From the NCBI GenBank assembly GCA_963772935.1, contig CAVYZK010000001.1, forward strand, positions 124,001-188,000: a stretch of DNA of 64,000 bases. The letters are read 5' to 3'. The notes under the pieces were generated by a model that saw only the letters and a program-made list of their open reading frames with translations, was not told the DNA's origin and ran no database searches. Each line of letters begins with the position of its first letter. Position 1 is the stretch's first letter. The position numbers were made by a program, and so were the translations under genes. Below are positions 16,726 through 25,182 of the stretch, piece after piece. Source of the stretch: JANNNF01 sp963772935. GTDB taxonomy: Bacteria; Pseudomonadota; Alphaproteobacteria; Rhodobacterales; Rhodobacteraceae.

Positions 16726-18218
16726 GCGATCCAGTGGTTGCGTTTGCCGGTTTCAATATGCACGGATTTGATCTGGGTGTACTCCTCGACGCCGTAATTG
16801 CCGGCCTCGCGCCCCCAGCCGGATTGCTTGAAACCGCCCAAGGGCATTTCCGGCCCGCCCGCCATGATGCAGTTGACCCAGAAGCGGCCCGCGCGCACCC
16901 GGCGGGTGACGGTCAGCGCCTTGTTGATGTCTTTCGTCCAAAGGCTGGCGGCGAGGCCGTAGACGGTGTCATTGGCAAGCGCGATAGCTTCCTCAACCGT
17001 GTCGAAGGGCATCGAACACAGCACCGGGCCGAAGATTTCATCCTTGGCGATGGCCATGTCAGGCGTGACGCCAGAGAACAGCGTTGGCTGGATATACTGG
17101 CCGTGACCAAGGTCTTTGACCGCGCCACCTGTGAGCAAAGTTGCGCCCTCGGCCTGACCCTTGGCGATATAGCTCAGGATGACATCGTTCTGCGCGGTGG
17201 TGGTGATCGCACCCACTTGCGTTTCGGGATCAAGCGGATCGCCGACCCGGATTTTCGCCATTTTGGCGGCCAGCAAAGCCTCAAACTTCGCCGCGATAGA
17301 GCGTTCGACGATCAGGCGGCTGGAGGACACGCAGCATTGCCCGGTGTTGAAGCTGATGCCAAAGGCGGCGGCATCGGCGGCATCTTCCAGATCGGCATCG
17401 GCAAAAACTATGATCGGGTTTTTGCCGCCCAGTTCAAGGCCCAGTTTCTTGAAGTTGCTGTCGGCGGCGGCGTGAACGCAGGAACGGCCAACGGCAGTCG
17501 ATCCGGTGAAGGACAGCATGTCTACATCCGGGTGTTCGGTCAGCGCCTGGCCGATGCTGCGCCCCGATCCGGTGACAACGTTGTAAACGCCCGCAGGCAG
17601 ACCCGCTTCTTGCAGCACTTCGGCCAGCAGCAGGGTGGTGGCGGAGGTGACTTCTGAAGGCTTCACGACCAGCGTGCAGCCCGAAGCAAGGATGAACGGC
17701 ACCCGCTCGCACAGGATAAGGAAGGGGAAATTCCAAGGCGTGATCAGGCCCACCACGCCGATGGGTTCGCGCAGCACCATGCCGAACAGATCATCGCCAA
17801 GGCTGTTGAAACTGTCGCCATGCAGCATCCGCGCAGCGCCCGCGCCGATCTCGAAACAGGCGATGGCATGGTCGATTTCGCCCATGGCTTGAGAGATCGG
17901 CTTGCCGTTCTCAAGGCTTTCCCAATAGGCGATCTCGGGCTGACGGCGGCGCAGGATGGTGGCGGCGCGCAGCAGCACGGCAGCGCGGGAGGCACCGGGC
18001 AGCCCCGCCCAAGAGCGATCCTCAAAGGCGCGGCGCGCGGCGGTGACAGCGGCGTTCAGATCGTCGGGCGTGCATTTCGGGATGCGGGTGACGGGCACGC
18101 CGTGGCCGGGTGAGGCGCGGTCAAACAGCGGGCGACCGCCTTGCCACTGACCGTCGATGTAAAAGCCAAACTCGCGCGGGGTGGCGGGCAACGTCGGGAA
18201 CGGGCGCAGATTGTCCAT
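16722..18218 (-). CDS. Aldehyde dehydrogenase (betaine-aldehyde dehydrogenase-like)
   Basis: 498 residues of the NAD(P)-dependent aldehyde dehydrogenase superfamily. Motifs in order are TPWNFPFL and VVKPSEVT (cofactor), FTGSTAVG (about 245), catalytic Glu in LELGGKNP, nucleophile Cys in FNTGQCC, and EIFGPVL followed by PLGGFKQSG near the C terminus. It would oxidise the aldehyde made by the adjacent GMC enzyme or zinc alcohol dehydrogenase to a carboxylate. It starts 13 bases after the zinc-dehydrogenase stop. Confidence 0.93.
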   Translation of the reverse strand: MDNLRPFPTLPATPREFGFYIDGQWQGGRPLFDRASPGHGVPVTRIPKCTPDDLNAAVTAARRAFEDRSWAGLPGASRAAVLLRAATILRRRQPEIAYWESLENGKPISQAMGEIDHAIACFEIGAGAARMLHGDSFNSLGDDLFGMVLREPIGVVGLITPWNFPFLILCERVPFILASGCTLVVKPSEVTSATTLLLAEVLQEAGLPAGVYNVVTGSGRSIGQALTEHPDVDMLSFTGSTAVGRSCVHAAADSNFKKLGLELGGKNPIIVFADADLEDAADAAAFGISFNTGQCCVSSSRLIVERSIAAKFEALLAAKMAKIRVGDPLDPETQVGAITTTAQNDVILSYIAKGQAEGATLLTGGAVKDLGHGQYIQPTLFSGVTPDMAIAKDEIFGPVLCSMPFDTVEEAIALANDTVYGLAASLWTKDINKALTVTRRVRAGRFWVNCIMAGGPEMPLGGFKQSGWGREAGNYGVEEYTQIKSVHIETGKRNHWIA

Positions 18219-18231
18219 GGGAACCTTTGGG

Positions 18232-19251
18232 TCAGAGCAGGATTTGGGTTTTCAGATCGCCGGGCCGGGTGGCCAGCGTCTCGAACGCGGTCTGGATATC
18301 GTCCAGCGCGAAATGGGCAGCGGTGAAGGCGTCTGTTTTGAAGCGGCCATGCGACAGCAGGGTCAACGCGTCGTACATATCCTCGCCCATGCCCGCGACC
18401 GAGCCTTTCAGGCTGTTTTCTTCCAAAATGGTGCGCAGGATATCGACGGGCAGCGCCTGATCGGGGCCGGTCAGGCCGAAAAAGGCGATATGGCCGCCCT
18501 TGCGGATCAGGCTTTGCGCGGTGGCGTAAAGCCGGGGCGAGCCGACGCTTTCTATCACCAGATCAGCGCCGCGGCCTTGAGTGCGGGCCATCACCTCGGC
18601 GTGCAGTTGGGTGGGATCGCTGATCGCGGCATCCGCGCCCGCCTTCAGCGCCATCTGGCAGCGTTCTGGCGACAGGTCGGCGACGATGATCGGCGCGGCC
18701 CCCACCAGCCGCATCATCTGCACATGCAGGTTTCCCACCGGCCCAGCACCCAGCACCACCACCGATTGACCAAAGCTGACCTGAGCCTTGCGCGCGGCGC
18801 GCACCACGCAAGCCACGGGTTCGGTCAGCGCCAGCACGGCATCGGCAACGCCTTCGGGTGCCGGGATCACCAGCCGCGCGGGCAAGGCGACATATTCGGC
18901 GAAAGCGCCATCGCGGCCAATGCCGACCTGAGTCATTGAGGGGCAGTTTAGGATTTCGTTGCGGCGGCACCAATAGCAGGTGCCGCAACCGATGTTGATA
19001 TCGGCCACCACGCGCTGGCCTTCGGTCAGGTGCTTCACGTTGGCCCCATAGCCCGCAACTTGCCCGCAAAATTCATGCCCCGGTATCAGCAGCAGGCGGT
19101 CAGCGGCGTAGTGGCCGTTGAAGATATGCAGATCGGTGCCGCAAATTCCGGTGCGGCTGACGCGGATCAGCGCATCTTCGGGGCCAATCTGCGGCATCGG
19201 CACATCGCGCAGATCAAAGCGCTGCGGGGCAATCAGGACGGCGGCTTTCAT
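18232..19251 (-). CDS. Zinc-dependent alcohol/polyol dehydrogenase (MDR family)
   Basis: A 339-residue medium-chain dehydrogenase similar to sorbitol and L-threonine dehydrogenases. Catalytic zinc ligands are in GICGTDLH and GHEFCGQV. The structural zinc lobe is the four-Cys cluster GCGTCYWCRRNEILNC (about 91-106). The nucleotide fold has VVLGAGPVGNLHVQM. It would oxidise a secondary alcohol of a polyol or sugar using NAD. It follows the ABC permease by nine bases, so substrate uptake and first oxidation are co-transcribed. Confidence 0.9.
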   Translation of the reverse strand: MKAAVLIAPQRFDLRDVPMPQIGPEDALIRVSRTGICGTDLHIFNGHYAADRLLLIPGHEFCGQVAGYGANVKHLTEGQRVVADINIGCGTCYWCRRNEILNCPSMTQVGIGRDGAFAEYVALPARLVIPAPEGVADAVLALTEPVACVVRAARKAQVSFGQSVVVLGAGPVGNLHVQMMRLVGAAPIIVADLSPERCQMALKAGADAAISDPTQLHAEVMARTQGRGADLVIESVGSPRLYATAQSLIRKGGHIAFFGLTGPDQALPVDILRTILEENSLKGSVAGMGEDMYDALTLLSHGRFKTDAFTAAHFALDDIQTAFETLATRPGDLKTQILL

Positions 19252-19260
19252 CTGCGACCC

Positions 19261-20202
19261 CTATTTCACGGTGCGCAGCTTGGCGCGGTCGATGGTCAGC
19301 GCGATGGCCCCGATCAGCACCAAGCCGAACACCATCTGCTGCTGGGTGGCCTGTATGTCGAAGTAGAGCATCGAGGCACGGATGACGGCCACAATCAGCG
19401 TGCCGATGGCGGTGTTCAACACACCTCCTACCCCGCCCGTCAAAGGCGTGCCGCCGACCAGAACCGCGACGATGGCGGGCAGCAGGAAACCGTTGGCAAT
19501 CGTCGGCGCACCGCCCGACAGCTTGACCGAGAACAGCAACCCGGCAATCGCCGCCAACGCACCCGAAATCGCAAAGGCCAGGATTTTATAGCGGGCGACG
19601 TTCAGGCCAGAGGCCGCCGCTGCGGGTTCGCCTGCTCCCACCGCTTTCAACGCGCGGCCTAGGGTGGTGCGGCGTTCGATGAACAGGGTCAGCGCCAGCA
19701 GACCCGCGGCGATGAACAACTCATGCGGAACCGGGCCGGTTTTACCGATCATCCAGCCGAACACGGCATCGCGCTGGGCGGCCTCCATATTCAGCGCCTT
19801 TTGGCCGGACAGATACTGCGCCAGCGAAAACGCAACCCCGCCCACCGCGAGGGTGGAGATGAACGATGGCACCATCATGCGGGTGGTGACATAGCCAGAG
19901 ATCGAGCCAAAACCGAAGCCGACCAGAATGCACAGCAACGCCACCCAGCCGCCGAACTGCGCGAGGTAGACCGAGGCGACGACGGTGATCAGATTGGCCA
20001 TCGACTGCGCCGACAGATCAATGCCTCCGATGTAGATCGCAAAGGTCAGGCCCAGTGCCATGATGAACAACGGCACGATATCGCCCGCCAAAGACAGCAG
20101 GTTGGCGGGGCGCAGGAAGGTATCATCGACGATGCCGACGGCGGCCACCAGAACCAGCAAGGTGATCCAAGGCAGATGCGGTTTAAGACGCTGGAAATCC
20201 AT
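19261..20202 (-). CDS. Sugar ABC transporter permease (RbsC family)
   Basis: 313 residues with about nine hydrophobic segments and the family motif YIGGIDLSAQSMANL near residue 60 and GGTPLTGGVGG near 250. It pairs with the 21726-22697 permease to form the channel. Seven bases separate it from the ATPase gene upstream and nine from the dehydrogenase downstream. Confidence 0.9.
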   Translation of the reverse strand: MDFQRLKPHLPWITLLVLVAAVGIVDDTFLRPANLLSLAGDIVPLFIMALGLTFAIYIGGIDLSAQSMANLITVVASVYLAQFGGWVALLCILVGFGFGSISGYVTTRMMVPSFISTLAVGGVAFSLAQYLSGQKALNMEAAQRDAVFGWMIGKTGPVPHELFIAAGLLALTLFIERRTTLGRALKAVGAGEPAAAASGLNVARYKILAFAISGALAAIAGLLFSVKLSGGAPTIANGFLLPAIVAVLVGGTPLTGGVGGVLNTAIGTLIVAVIRASMLYFDIQATQQQMVFGLVLIGAIALTIDRAKLRTVK

Positions 20203-20209
20203 GTTTGCC

Positions 20210-21715
20210 TCAGATCATGTAATGGAGAAGGTCATAGAGCGAAGGTTTCGCTCCGGGGGTGCAGTCAAACCGCTTCTGGATCGCGCCGTCTTTCACCACG
20301 ATGATCGAATGGGAAAGGCCAATGGCTTCTTCCAGCGTGTCGGCCACCAGAACGATACCGACGCCTGCATCCGACATATCGCGGATCATGTCGTAGACAT
20401 CTTCCTTCGCCCCGATATCCAGTCCCCGCGTCGGGTGATCCAGCAGCATGATATCCGACCCGCCAGAGCGCCACTTCGCCAGCACCACCTTTTGCTGATT
20501 GCCGCCCGACAGGTTGCCACAATCGGCCAGCTCGGAACTCGCCTTGATCGACAGCTTGCTGATCCAATCGCGCGCCAAGGCCCGCTCTCCGGCGATGGCC
20601 AGCACACCGGCTTTCGAGTGGCGGCGCATCTGCGACAACGTCATGTTTTCATAGACATTCATCCCCGCGACGATGCCTTCGACCTTGCGTTCGCGCGGCA
20701 CATAGCCCACGCCCCGCGCCACCGCATTGCGCGGGGTGAATTGGGTGATCGGCTGGCCTTTCAGTGTCACCTTACCCGTCAAAGGCGTCCGCATGCCGTA
20801 GATCGTGCGCAAGATCGCCTCGCGGCCAGAGCCTTCGGTGCCAACCAGACACAACACCTCGCCCGCGTGCAGGGTCAGGCTGATGTCGCTGATCCGACCG
20901 GGCAGCGAGACGCCCTCCATCCGCACCAGCTCCTTTGACGCATCGAACGGCTGCTGGCGATGCTCGCGGTAATATTCCTTGTCGACATTGCGCCCGACCA
21001 TCTTGTGCTGGATCTGCTCGACCGACTTTTCGCCGCGCACCACCACATCGACCACCGCGCCATCTTTCATCACATAGATGCGGTCAGACAGCTCCATCAC
21101 CTCATCCATCCGGTGGGACACGAAGATGAACGACGCGCGCGAGGTCAGTTCGCGCACCAGCTTGAACAAAAGCTTCACCTCATCCTCGGCCAGAACCGAT
21201 GTCGGCTCATCCAGCAAGATCACCAGATTGCCCTGCACGCGCTCCTCCAGCGTCAGCACCTTGGCGAGTTCCACCAACTGCCGCTGCGCAAACGACAGGG
21301 CCGAGGTGACGGTGGCCGGATCAATCGTCAGCTTCACTTTGGCCAGTTGCGCCGAGGCCGCTGCGGCCATGGCCTTCCAGTTGATCACACCAAAGCGGAC
21401 GAACTGTTGTTCGTAACCCAGAAAGATATTCTCCATCACTGTCAGGTTGGCGATCAGGGATTGTTCCTGAAACACCATGCCGATGCCCTGCTCCATCGCG
21501 GCGCGGGGGTTGGCGAAGCGGACGGATTTACCGTCCAGCGTGATCTGGCCGCCATCGGGCTGATAGGCCCCATACAGCACCTTCATCAGCGTGGATTTAC
21601 CTGCGCCATTCTCGCCGACCAGCCCGACAATCTCGCCACGGCCAATCTGGAAATCCACCGCTTTCAGCGCATGGACACCGGGAAACTTCTTATCGACCTT
21701 TGCCAGTTGATACAT
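20210..21715 (-). CDS. Sugar ABC transporter ATP-binding protein (RbsA family, two ATPase domains)
   Basis: A 501-residue tandem ATPase. The first domain has Walker A GENGAGKST (about 34-42), the weakened signature LSFAQRQLVELAKVL, Walker B VILLDEPTSVLAEDE and the His-switch FVSHRMDEV. The second domain has the degenerate P-loop LVGTEGSGREAIL, signature LSGGNQQKVVLAKW and Walker B IMLLDHPTRGLDIGAK. In the second Walker B the usual catalytic Glu is His; the second site of this family is generally non-catalytic, so this need not abolish function. It powers import by the flanking permeases and the 22764-23876 binding protein. Confidence 0.92.
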   Translation of the reverse strand: MYQLAKVDKKFPGVHALKAVDFQIGRGEIVGLVGENGAGKSTLMKVLYGAYQPDGGQITLDGKSVRFANPRAAMEQGIGMVFQEQSLIANLTVMENIFLGYEQQFVRFGVINWKAMAAAASAQLAKVKLTIDPATVTSALSFAQRQLVELAKVLTLEERVQGNLVILLDEPTSVLAEDEVKLLFKLVRELTSRASFIFVSHRMDEVMELSDRIYVMKDGAVVDVVVRGEKSVEQIQHKMVGRNVDKEYYREHRQQPFDASKELVRMEGVSLPGRISDISLTLHAGEVLCLVGTEGSGREAILRTIYGMRTPLTGKVTLKGQPITQFTPRNAVARGVGYVPRERKVEGIVAGMNVYENMTLSQMRRHSKAGVLAIAGERALARDWISKLSIKASSELADCGNLSGGNQQKVVLAKWRSGGSDIMLLDHPTRGLDIGAKEDVYDMIRDMSDAGVGIVLVADTLEEAIGLSHSIIVVKDGAIQKRFDCTPGAKPSLYDLLHYMI

Positions 21716-21725
21716 CGCCCGCCCC

Positions 21726-22697
21726 CTATTTCACGACAGTGACGGCGCGGCGGTCGGTTGACAGCACCACGGCGATGATCACCAGCAGGCCCAACATGCC
21801 GTCCTGCACGTAATCCGGCAGGCCGATCACAACCATGCCGTTGTTGATGACATTGACGATCAGCACCCCCACCAGCGCGTTCCACACCCCGCCGACGCCG
21901 CCCCACAAGGCCACCCCACCGACCACAACCGAGGTGATCGAGATGAACATGAAATTCGCCCCGGTGACGGACTCTGCCTGACCCAGCTTTGCCACCTGAA
22001 GGATGGCGGCGACGGCATAGAACACACCGGCCAGCGTGAACCCCGCCACCCGGACGCGACGCACGTTCAGACCAGAGGCATGGGCCAATTCCTCACCCCC
22101 GCCGACGGCGTAGAAGTTGCGGCCCAGCGTGGTGCGGGTCTGGATGAACCAGGCGATCAGGATGAATATCCCGGCGACATAGACCATCAGCGGAAAGCCC
22201 AGCAGGCGGTAGGTCAACAGCCCGCGAAACACATCGTCGTCGATCTTGACGATACCGCCACCGGTCAACAGCACCGTCGCCCCGGTGGCAACAAAGCCCA
22301 TTGCAAGGCTGGCCATGAAGGACGGGATGCGCAGCTTCACATGGATCAAGCCGTTGATCATGCCAACCGCAGCACCAATCAGCAGGATCAACGGCAGCGC
22401 GATCCAGCCGCCTGCGGCCAGAGTGCCGCCGAACTTGACGAAGGTGTAGCAGAACAACACGGCGGTAAACGACAGCGCCCCCTCCATCGACAGATCAATC
22501 GAGCCCATCAGGATGATGAACGTCACCCCGACCGCAACCATCAGCGCCGGGGCTGCGGCGACAGTGATGCGTGCGAAATTGCGCAGCGAAAAGAACTGAG
22601 GGTTGATGGCGGTGAAGAAGATCACCAGCGCAATCAGCACCAAAAGCGGTGCCCAGCGAATTGCGTCTTCGCGCGTGAAACGCCGTGTCAAATCCAT
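21726..22697 (-). CDS. Sugar ABC transporter permease (RbsC family), second subunit
   Basis: 323 residues. The ATG at 22697 is directly preceded by a strong GAGGGGGGA ribosome-binding site and gives a short basic N terminus before the first hydrophobic helix. The motif ILMGSIDLSMEGALSF lies near 63-78, and GGVALWGGVGG near the end. It is separated from the binding-protein gene by 66 bases and from the ATPase by 10. Confidence 0.9.
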   Translation of the reverse strand: MDLTRRFTREDAIRWAPLLVLIALVIFFTAINPQFFSLRNFARITVAAAPALMVAVGVTFIILMGSIDLSMEGALSFTAVLFCYTFVKFGGTLAAGGWIALPLILLIGAAVGMINGLIHVKLRIPSFMASLAMGFVATGATVLLTGGGIVKIDDDVFRGLLTYRLLGFPLMVYVAGIFILIAWFIQTRTTLGRNFYAVGGGEELAHASGLNVRRVRVAGFTLAGVFYAVAAILQVAKLGQAESVTGANFMFISITSVVVGGVALWGGVGGVWNALVGVLIVNVINNGMVVIGLPDYVQDGMLGLLVIIAVVLSTDRRAVTVVK

Positions 22698-22763
22698 TCC
22701 CCCCTCAGCCGGTCTTATGTCTTGCAATCAGTTGGGGGCCGCCTTGCGACGGCCCCTAAAGGC

Positions 22764-23876
22764 TTATTTGTAAACGATGCCGCCGTTCGACGGACCCCAG
22801 AAGTCGTTCCAGTCATAGGTCGGGATCGAGTCGATGTATTTGGCCTTGAAATCCGCCGCGTCGTCCTTGGTCACCATCACGGTCGGGCCATAGAACTCGC
22901 GGTGTTCATTCGGTTCTTCCGAAGGTTTGAAGGTGCCGATGGCCGCGTGATAGGCCAAGGCCAGCGACACGCCACCGCCCCAATAGGGGTTGGTGAAGAC
23001 AGTGCACAGCAGCTTGCCATCCATCACCATCTGCACGGCTTCAGGGTTGCCATCATAGGCCACGATCGGAATTGTACCTTCGATGCCTTCGGCCTTCAGC
23101 GCCTCCAGCACGCCATAAGCGATGTTGTCGTTGGCGCAATGCACACCTGTGATCTTGTCGCCATAGCGGGTGATGAACGAGGCCATCAACTCGGCCGCCT
23201 TGGTGGTGTCCCAATCGGCGGGCTGGGCGTCCAGCAGTTCGATCTCGGGGAAGTCTTTCAGCGCGTTCTTCAAGCCGTTCAGACGCTCCACCGCCGGGTT
23301 GTTGGCCGGGATACCGCCCAGATGCACGACGCCGCCCTTGCCGCCCATCGCCGCGAACAGCAGGCGCGCGGTTTCCTCGGCGGGTTTTTCATCCGACCAT
23401 GTCATGTGGCTGACATAGTTGTCGCCGATGTCCCACGGGTGCAGATCGTCGGTCTTGTTCCAGATGGTCGAGATATAGCCGCCCGCATCCCGTACCGCTT
23501 CCACGACGGGCCGCGCATTGGGGCTGTCATTGGCGTCGCAGGCAATGGCACAGTTGCCGGAATTCTTCGCCAGAAACGCCTTGATGTCGGCCAGAGATTT
23601 CTCGGACGAGCCTTCGTTGATCAGGCTGGTCATATCAGCCTTGGTTTTGCCCAGGCTTTCGACGAAATTCTCACCGCCCGACACCACTGCGTTCCAATAG
23701 GCGCTGGCACGGTCGCGGTAGCTCCAGGCCAAAGCCGGGTTTTCCGCCGCCATCGCAGCGTCGCGGCCAAAGGCCATCGGCAGCGCCATCGACCCCATGC
23801 CAGCAGCGGTCGCCAGCAGGAAATTGCGGCGGCTGACGGTTTCACGCGCGATGAAATCCTTGATGAAAGTAGACAT
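22764..23876 (-). CDS. Sugar ABC transporter substrate-binding protein (Tat signal)
   Basis: A 370-residue periplasmic binding protein of the RbsB/peripla_BP_4 type. The N terminus holds a twin-arginine signal (SRRNFLLATAAG, residues about 15-26) with cleavage probably after AAMAA (about 43-47), so it is exported folded. The core contains CANDNIAYGVLEAL and IVAYDGNPEAV, the usual hinge and ligand-contact strands. The ATG at 23876 has GGAGGAACCT just upstream. It is the first gene of the transporter/dehydrogenase operon; its promoter region carries operator-like site 4 and is shared with the divergent TetR-family gene. The ligand is unknown; a sugar or polyol is expected. Confidence 0.9.
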   Translation of the reverse strand: MSTFIKDFIARETVSRRNFLLATAAGMGSMALPMAFGRDAAMAAENPALAWSYRDRASAYWNAVVSGGENFVESLGKTKADMTSLINEGSSEKSLADIKAFLAKNSGNCAIACDANDSPNARPVVEAVRDAGGYISTIWNKTDDLHPWDIGDNYVSHMTWSDEKPAEETARLLFAAMGGKGGVVHLGGIPANNPAVERLNGLKNALKDFPEIELLDAQPADWDTTKAAELMASFITRYGDKITGVHCANDNIAYGVLEALKAEGIEGTIPIVAYDGNPEAVQMVMDGKLLCTVFTNPYWGGGVSLALAYHAAIGTFKPSEEPNEHREFYGPTVMVTKDDAADFKAKYIDSIPTYDWNDFWGPSNGGIVYK

Positions 23877-23990
23877 AGGTTCCTCCCCTTTTCCACATTT
23901 TGCCACGGCAACGTGGCCAGTTTTGCGACCGGTGCAGTGCCTATGCTGTCACAGGCGCACCAAGCATGTTCAGACTTCACATTGCCTTAA

Positions 23991-24006
23991 CGCACTATCT
24001 GGTTAC
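23991..24006. promoter_or_regulatory. Putative TetR operator, site 4
   Basis: CGCAC-TATCTG-GTTAC shares the spacer and right arm exactly with site 1; the left arm matches at three of five positions. It is between the binding-protein gene (start 23876, minus) and the TetR-family gene (start 24149, plus), so it could control both. Confidence 0.55.
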
Positions 24007-24148
24007 TTTCTTGGATCAGCCTGAGTCAAGTGTTTTCCGCAACAAAATTACACCTCGTGGCGAGGAAGAACTTTGCGCAGGCCAAGAGCTGTGTGTAAGA
24101 CTGGCGGCCAAGCCACCCACCTTTGCGCTGGAGAAACGGACCTTGACG

Positions 24149-24844
24149 ATGGACATCGAGCCTACGGCGCCCGCAGCCAAGCCACGCACGCGTGACGCCG
24201 AGGCGACCAAGGCCAGAATCCTCGATGCCGCCAAAAAGGAGTTTGCCAAGAACGGCTTGGGCGGCGGGCGTGTGGATGACATTGCCGAGAAGGCCAAAGC
24301 CAACAAGCGGATGATTTATCACTACTTTGGCAGCAAAGAGGGGCTGTTCCAGACGGTGCTGGAAAACGCCTATGTCGATATCCGCACTGCCGAACAAAAA
24401 CTGAAACTGGACCATGTCGAGCCGAAACAGGCGCTTGAAAAACTGGTGCGGTTCACCTTCGACTATTACCTGAAAAACCCCGAATTCATCACGCTGGTGA
24501 ACAGCGAAAACCTGCACCGCGCCAAGCATCTGAAAAAATCCGAGGTGGTCAAAGTCTACAGCCGCAAGTTTGTCGCCATGGTTGACGACATTCTGACGCG
24601 GGGCGTGGCAACGGGCGTCTTTCGCGCAGGCGTTGATCCGGTGCAGTTGAACATCACCATCGCCGCGATTGGCTATTACTACATGACCAACCGCTTCACC
24701 GGGTCCATCGTGTTCGAGCGTGACCTGATGGCGAAAGAGGCTCTGGAAGAACGCCTGCGTTTTAACATCGACACCATCCTGCGACTGGTCGCGCCCTTGG
24801 ACCCGGCGCAGTCCGGTCCGACGGTCAACACGCCGACGACATAA
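24149..24844 (+). CDS. TetR/AcrR family transcriptional regulator
   Basis: 231 residues. A basic, disordered N terminus (about 1-17) is followed by the TetR helix-turn-helix (ILDAAKKEFAKNGLGGGRVDDIAEKAKANKR region, about 23-55, ending MIYHYFGSKEGLF). The C-terminal effector domain resembles the TetR_C_29-like type, with HRAKHLKKSEVVKVY. The ATG at 24149 is used; a TTG two codons earlier is possible and the ribosome-binding site is weak. It is divergent from the importer operon. The recurring GTAAC-N6-GTTAC repeats in the island's promoters make it the likely repressor of the whole 5.0-23.9 kb cluster, released by a pathway intermediate. Confidence 0.9.
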   Translation: MDIEPTAPAAKPRTRDAEATKARILDAAKKEFAKNGLGGGRVDDIAEKAKANKRMIYHYFGSKEGLFQTVLENAYVDIRTAEQKLKLDHVEPKQALEKLVRFTFDYYLKNPEFITLVNSENLHRAKHLKKSEVVKVYSRKFVAMVDDILTRGVATGVFRAGVDPVQLNITIAAIGYYYMTNRFTGSIVFERDLMAKEALEERLRFNIDTILRLVAPLDPAQSGPTVNTPTT

Positions 24845-25182
24845 ACCAGGCCAAATGGCCTTGCCACGACGCGCGTGTGCGTGCCGCAGTTGACCCAAGA
24901 GCAAGGCGGAACCTGCGACACGCGCGACGTCTGGGATGAGAGCAGAATGCCGCTCTTGGAGCCGCCCCTGTTTTCCCCTGCACCTTTCAACCGGCATAAC
25001 GAAAGGGCAATGCCCGACCGCCGGGTGGGCAAACAACCGCAGTTCTACGCAATTTATAGCTCAACACATCCCACGGACGTTCTGCTGGTGCGGTTGCAGA
25101 CTGCCCGCCCGGGGGGCGGTCGGGCATTGCCCAAAATCAGGCGTGCCAAGCTCGAAATTCTGGTCCGTTTCGATCTTCCGCC
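24845..25182. other. Intergenic stretch holding a palindromic repeat
   Basis: 338 bases between the convergent TetR and LysR genes. No credible gene is seen. It contains copy 1 of a dispersed inverted-repeat element (25005-25132); weaker similarity to the flank of copy 2 extends left to about 24950. Confidence 0.6.
25005..25132. repeat. Palindromic dispersed repeat, copy 1 (MITE- or REP-like)
   Basis: A 128-base element bounded by a perfect 18-bp inverted repeat, GGGCAATGCCCGACCGCC at 25005-25022 and its complement at 25115-25132. The next bases inward are also partly complementary (GGGTGGGC against GCCCGCCC). The interior shares long stretches with copy 2 at 52513-52682, for example CGCCGGGTGGGCAA and CATCCCAC. 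The bases before both copies are also similar (ACGAAA). No transposase is present. Confidence 0.75.

Noticed and set aside
22080..23990. Very long open frame (636 codons) on the plus strand
   Set aside because: It is antisense to a clearly coding permease and binding-protein pair; long antisense frames are expected at this GC content and the translation lacks any known domain.
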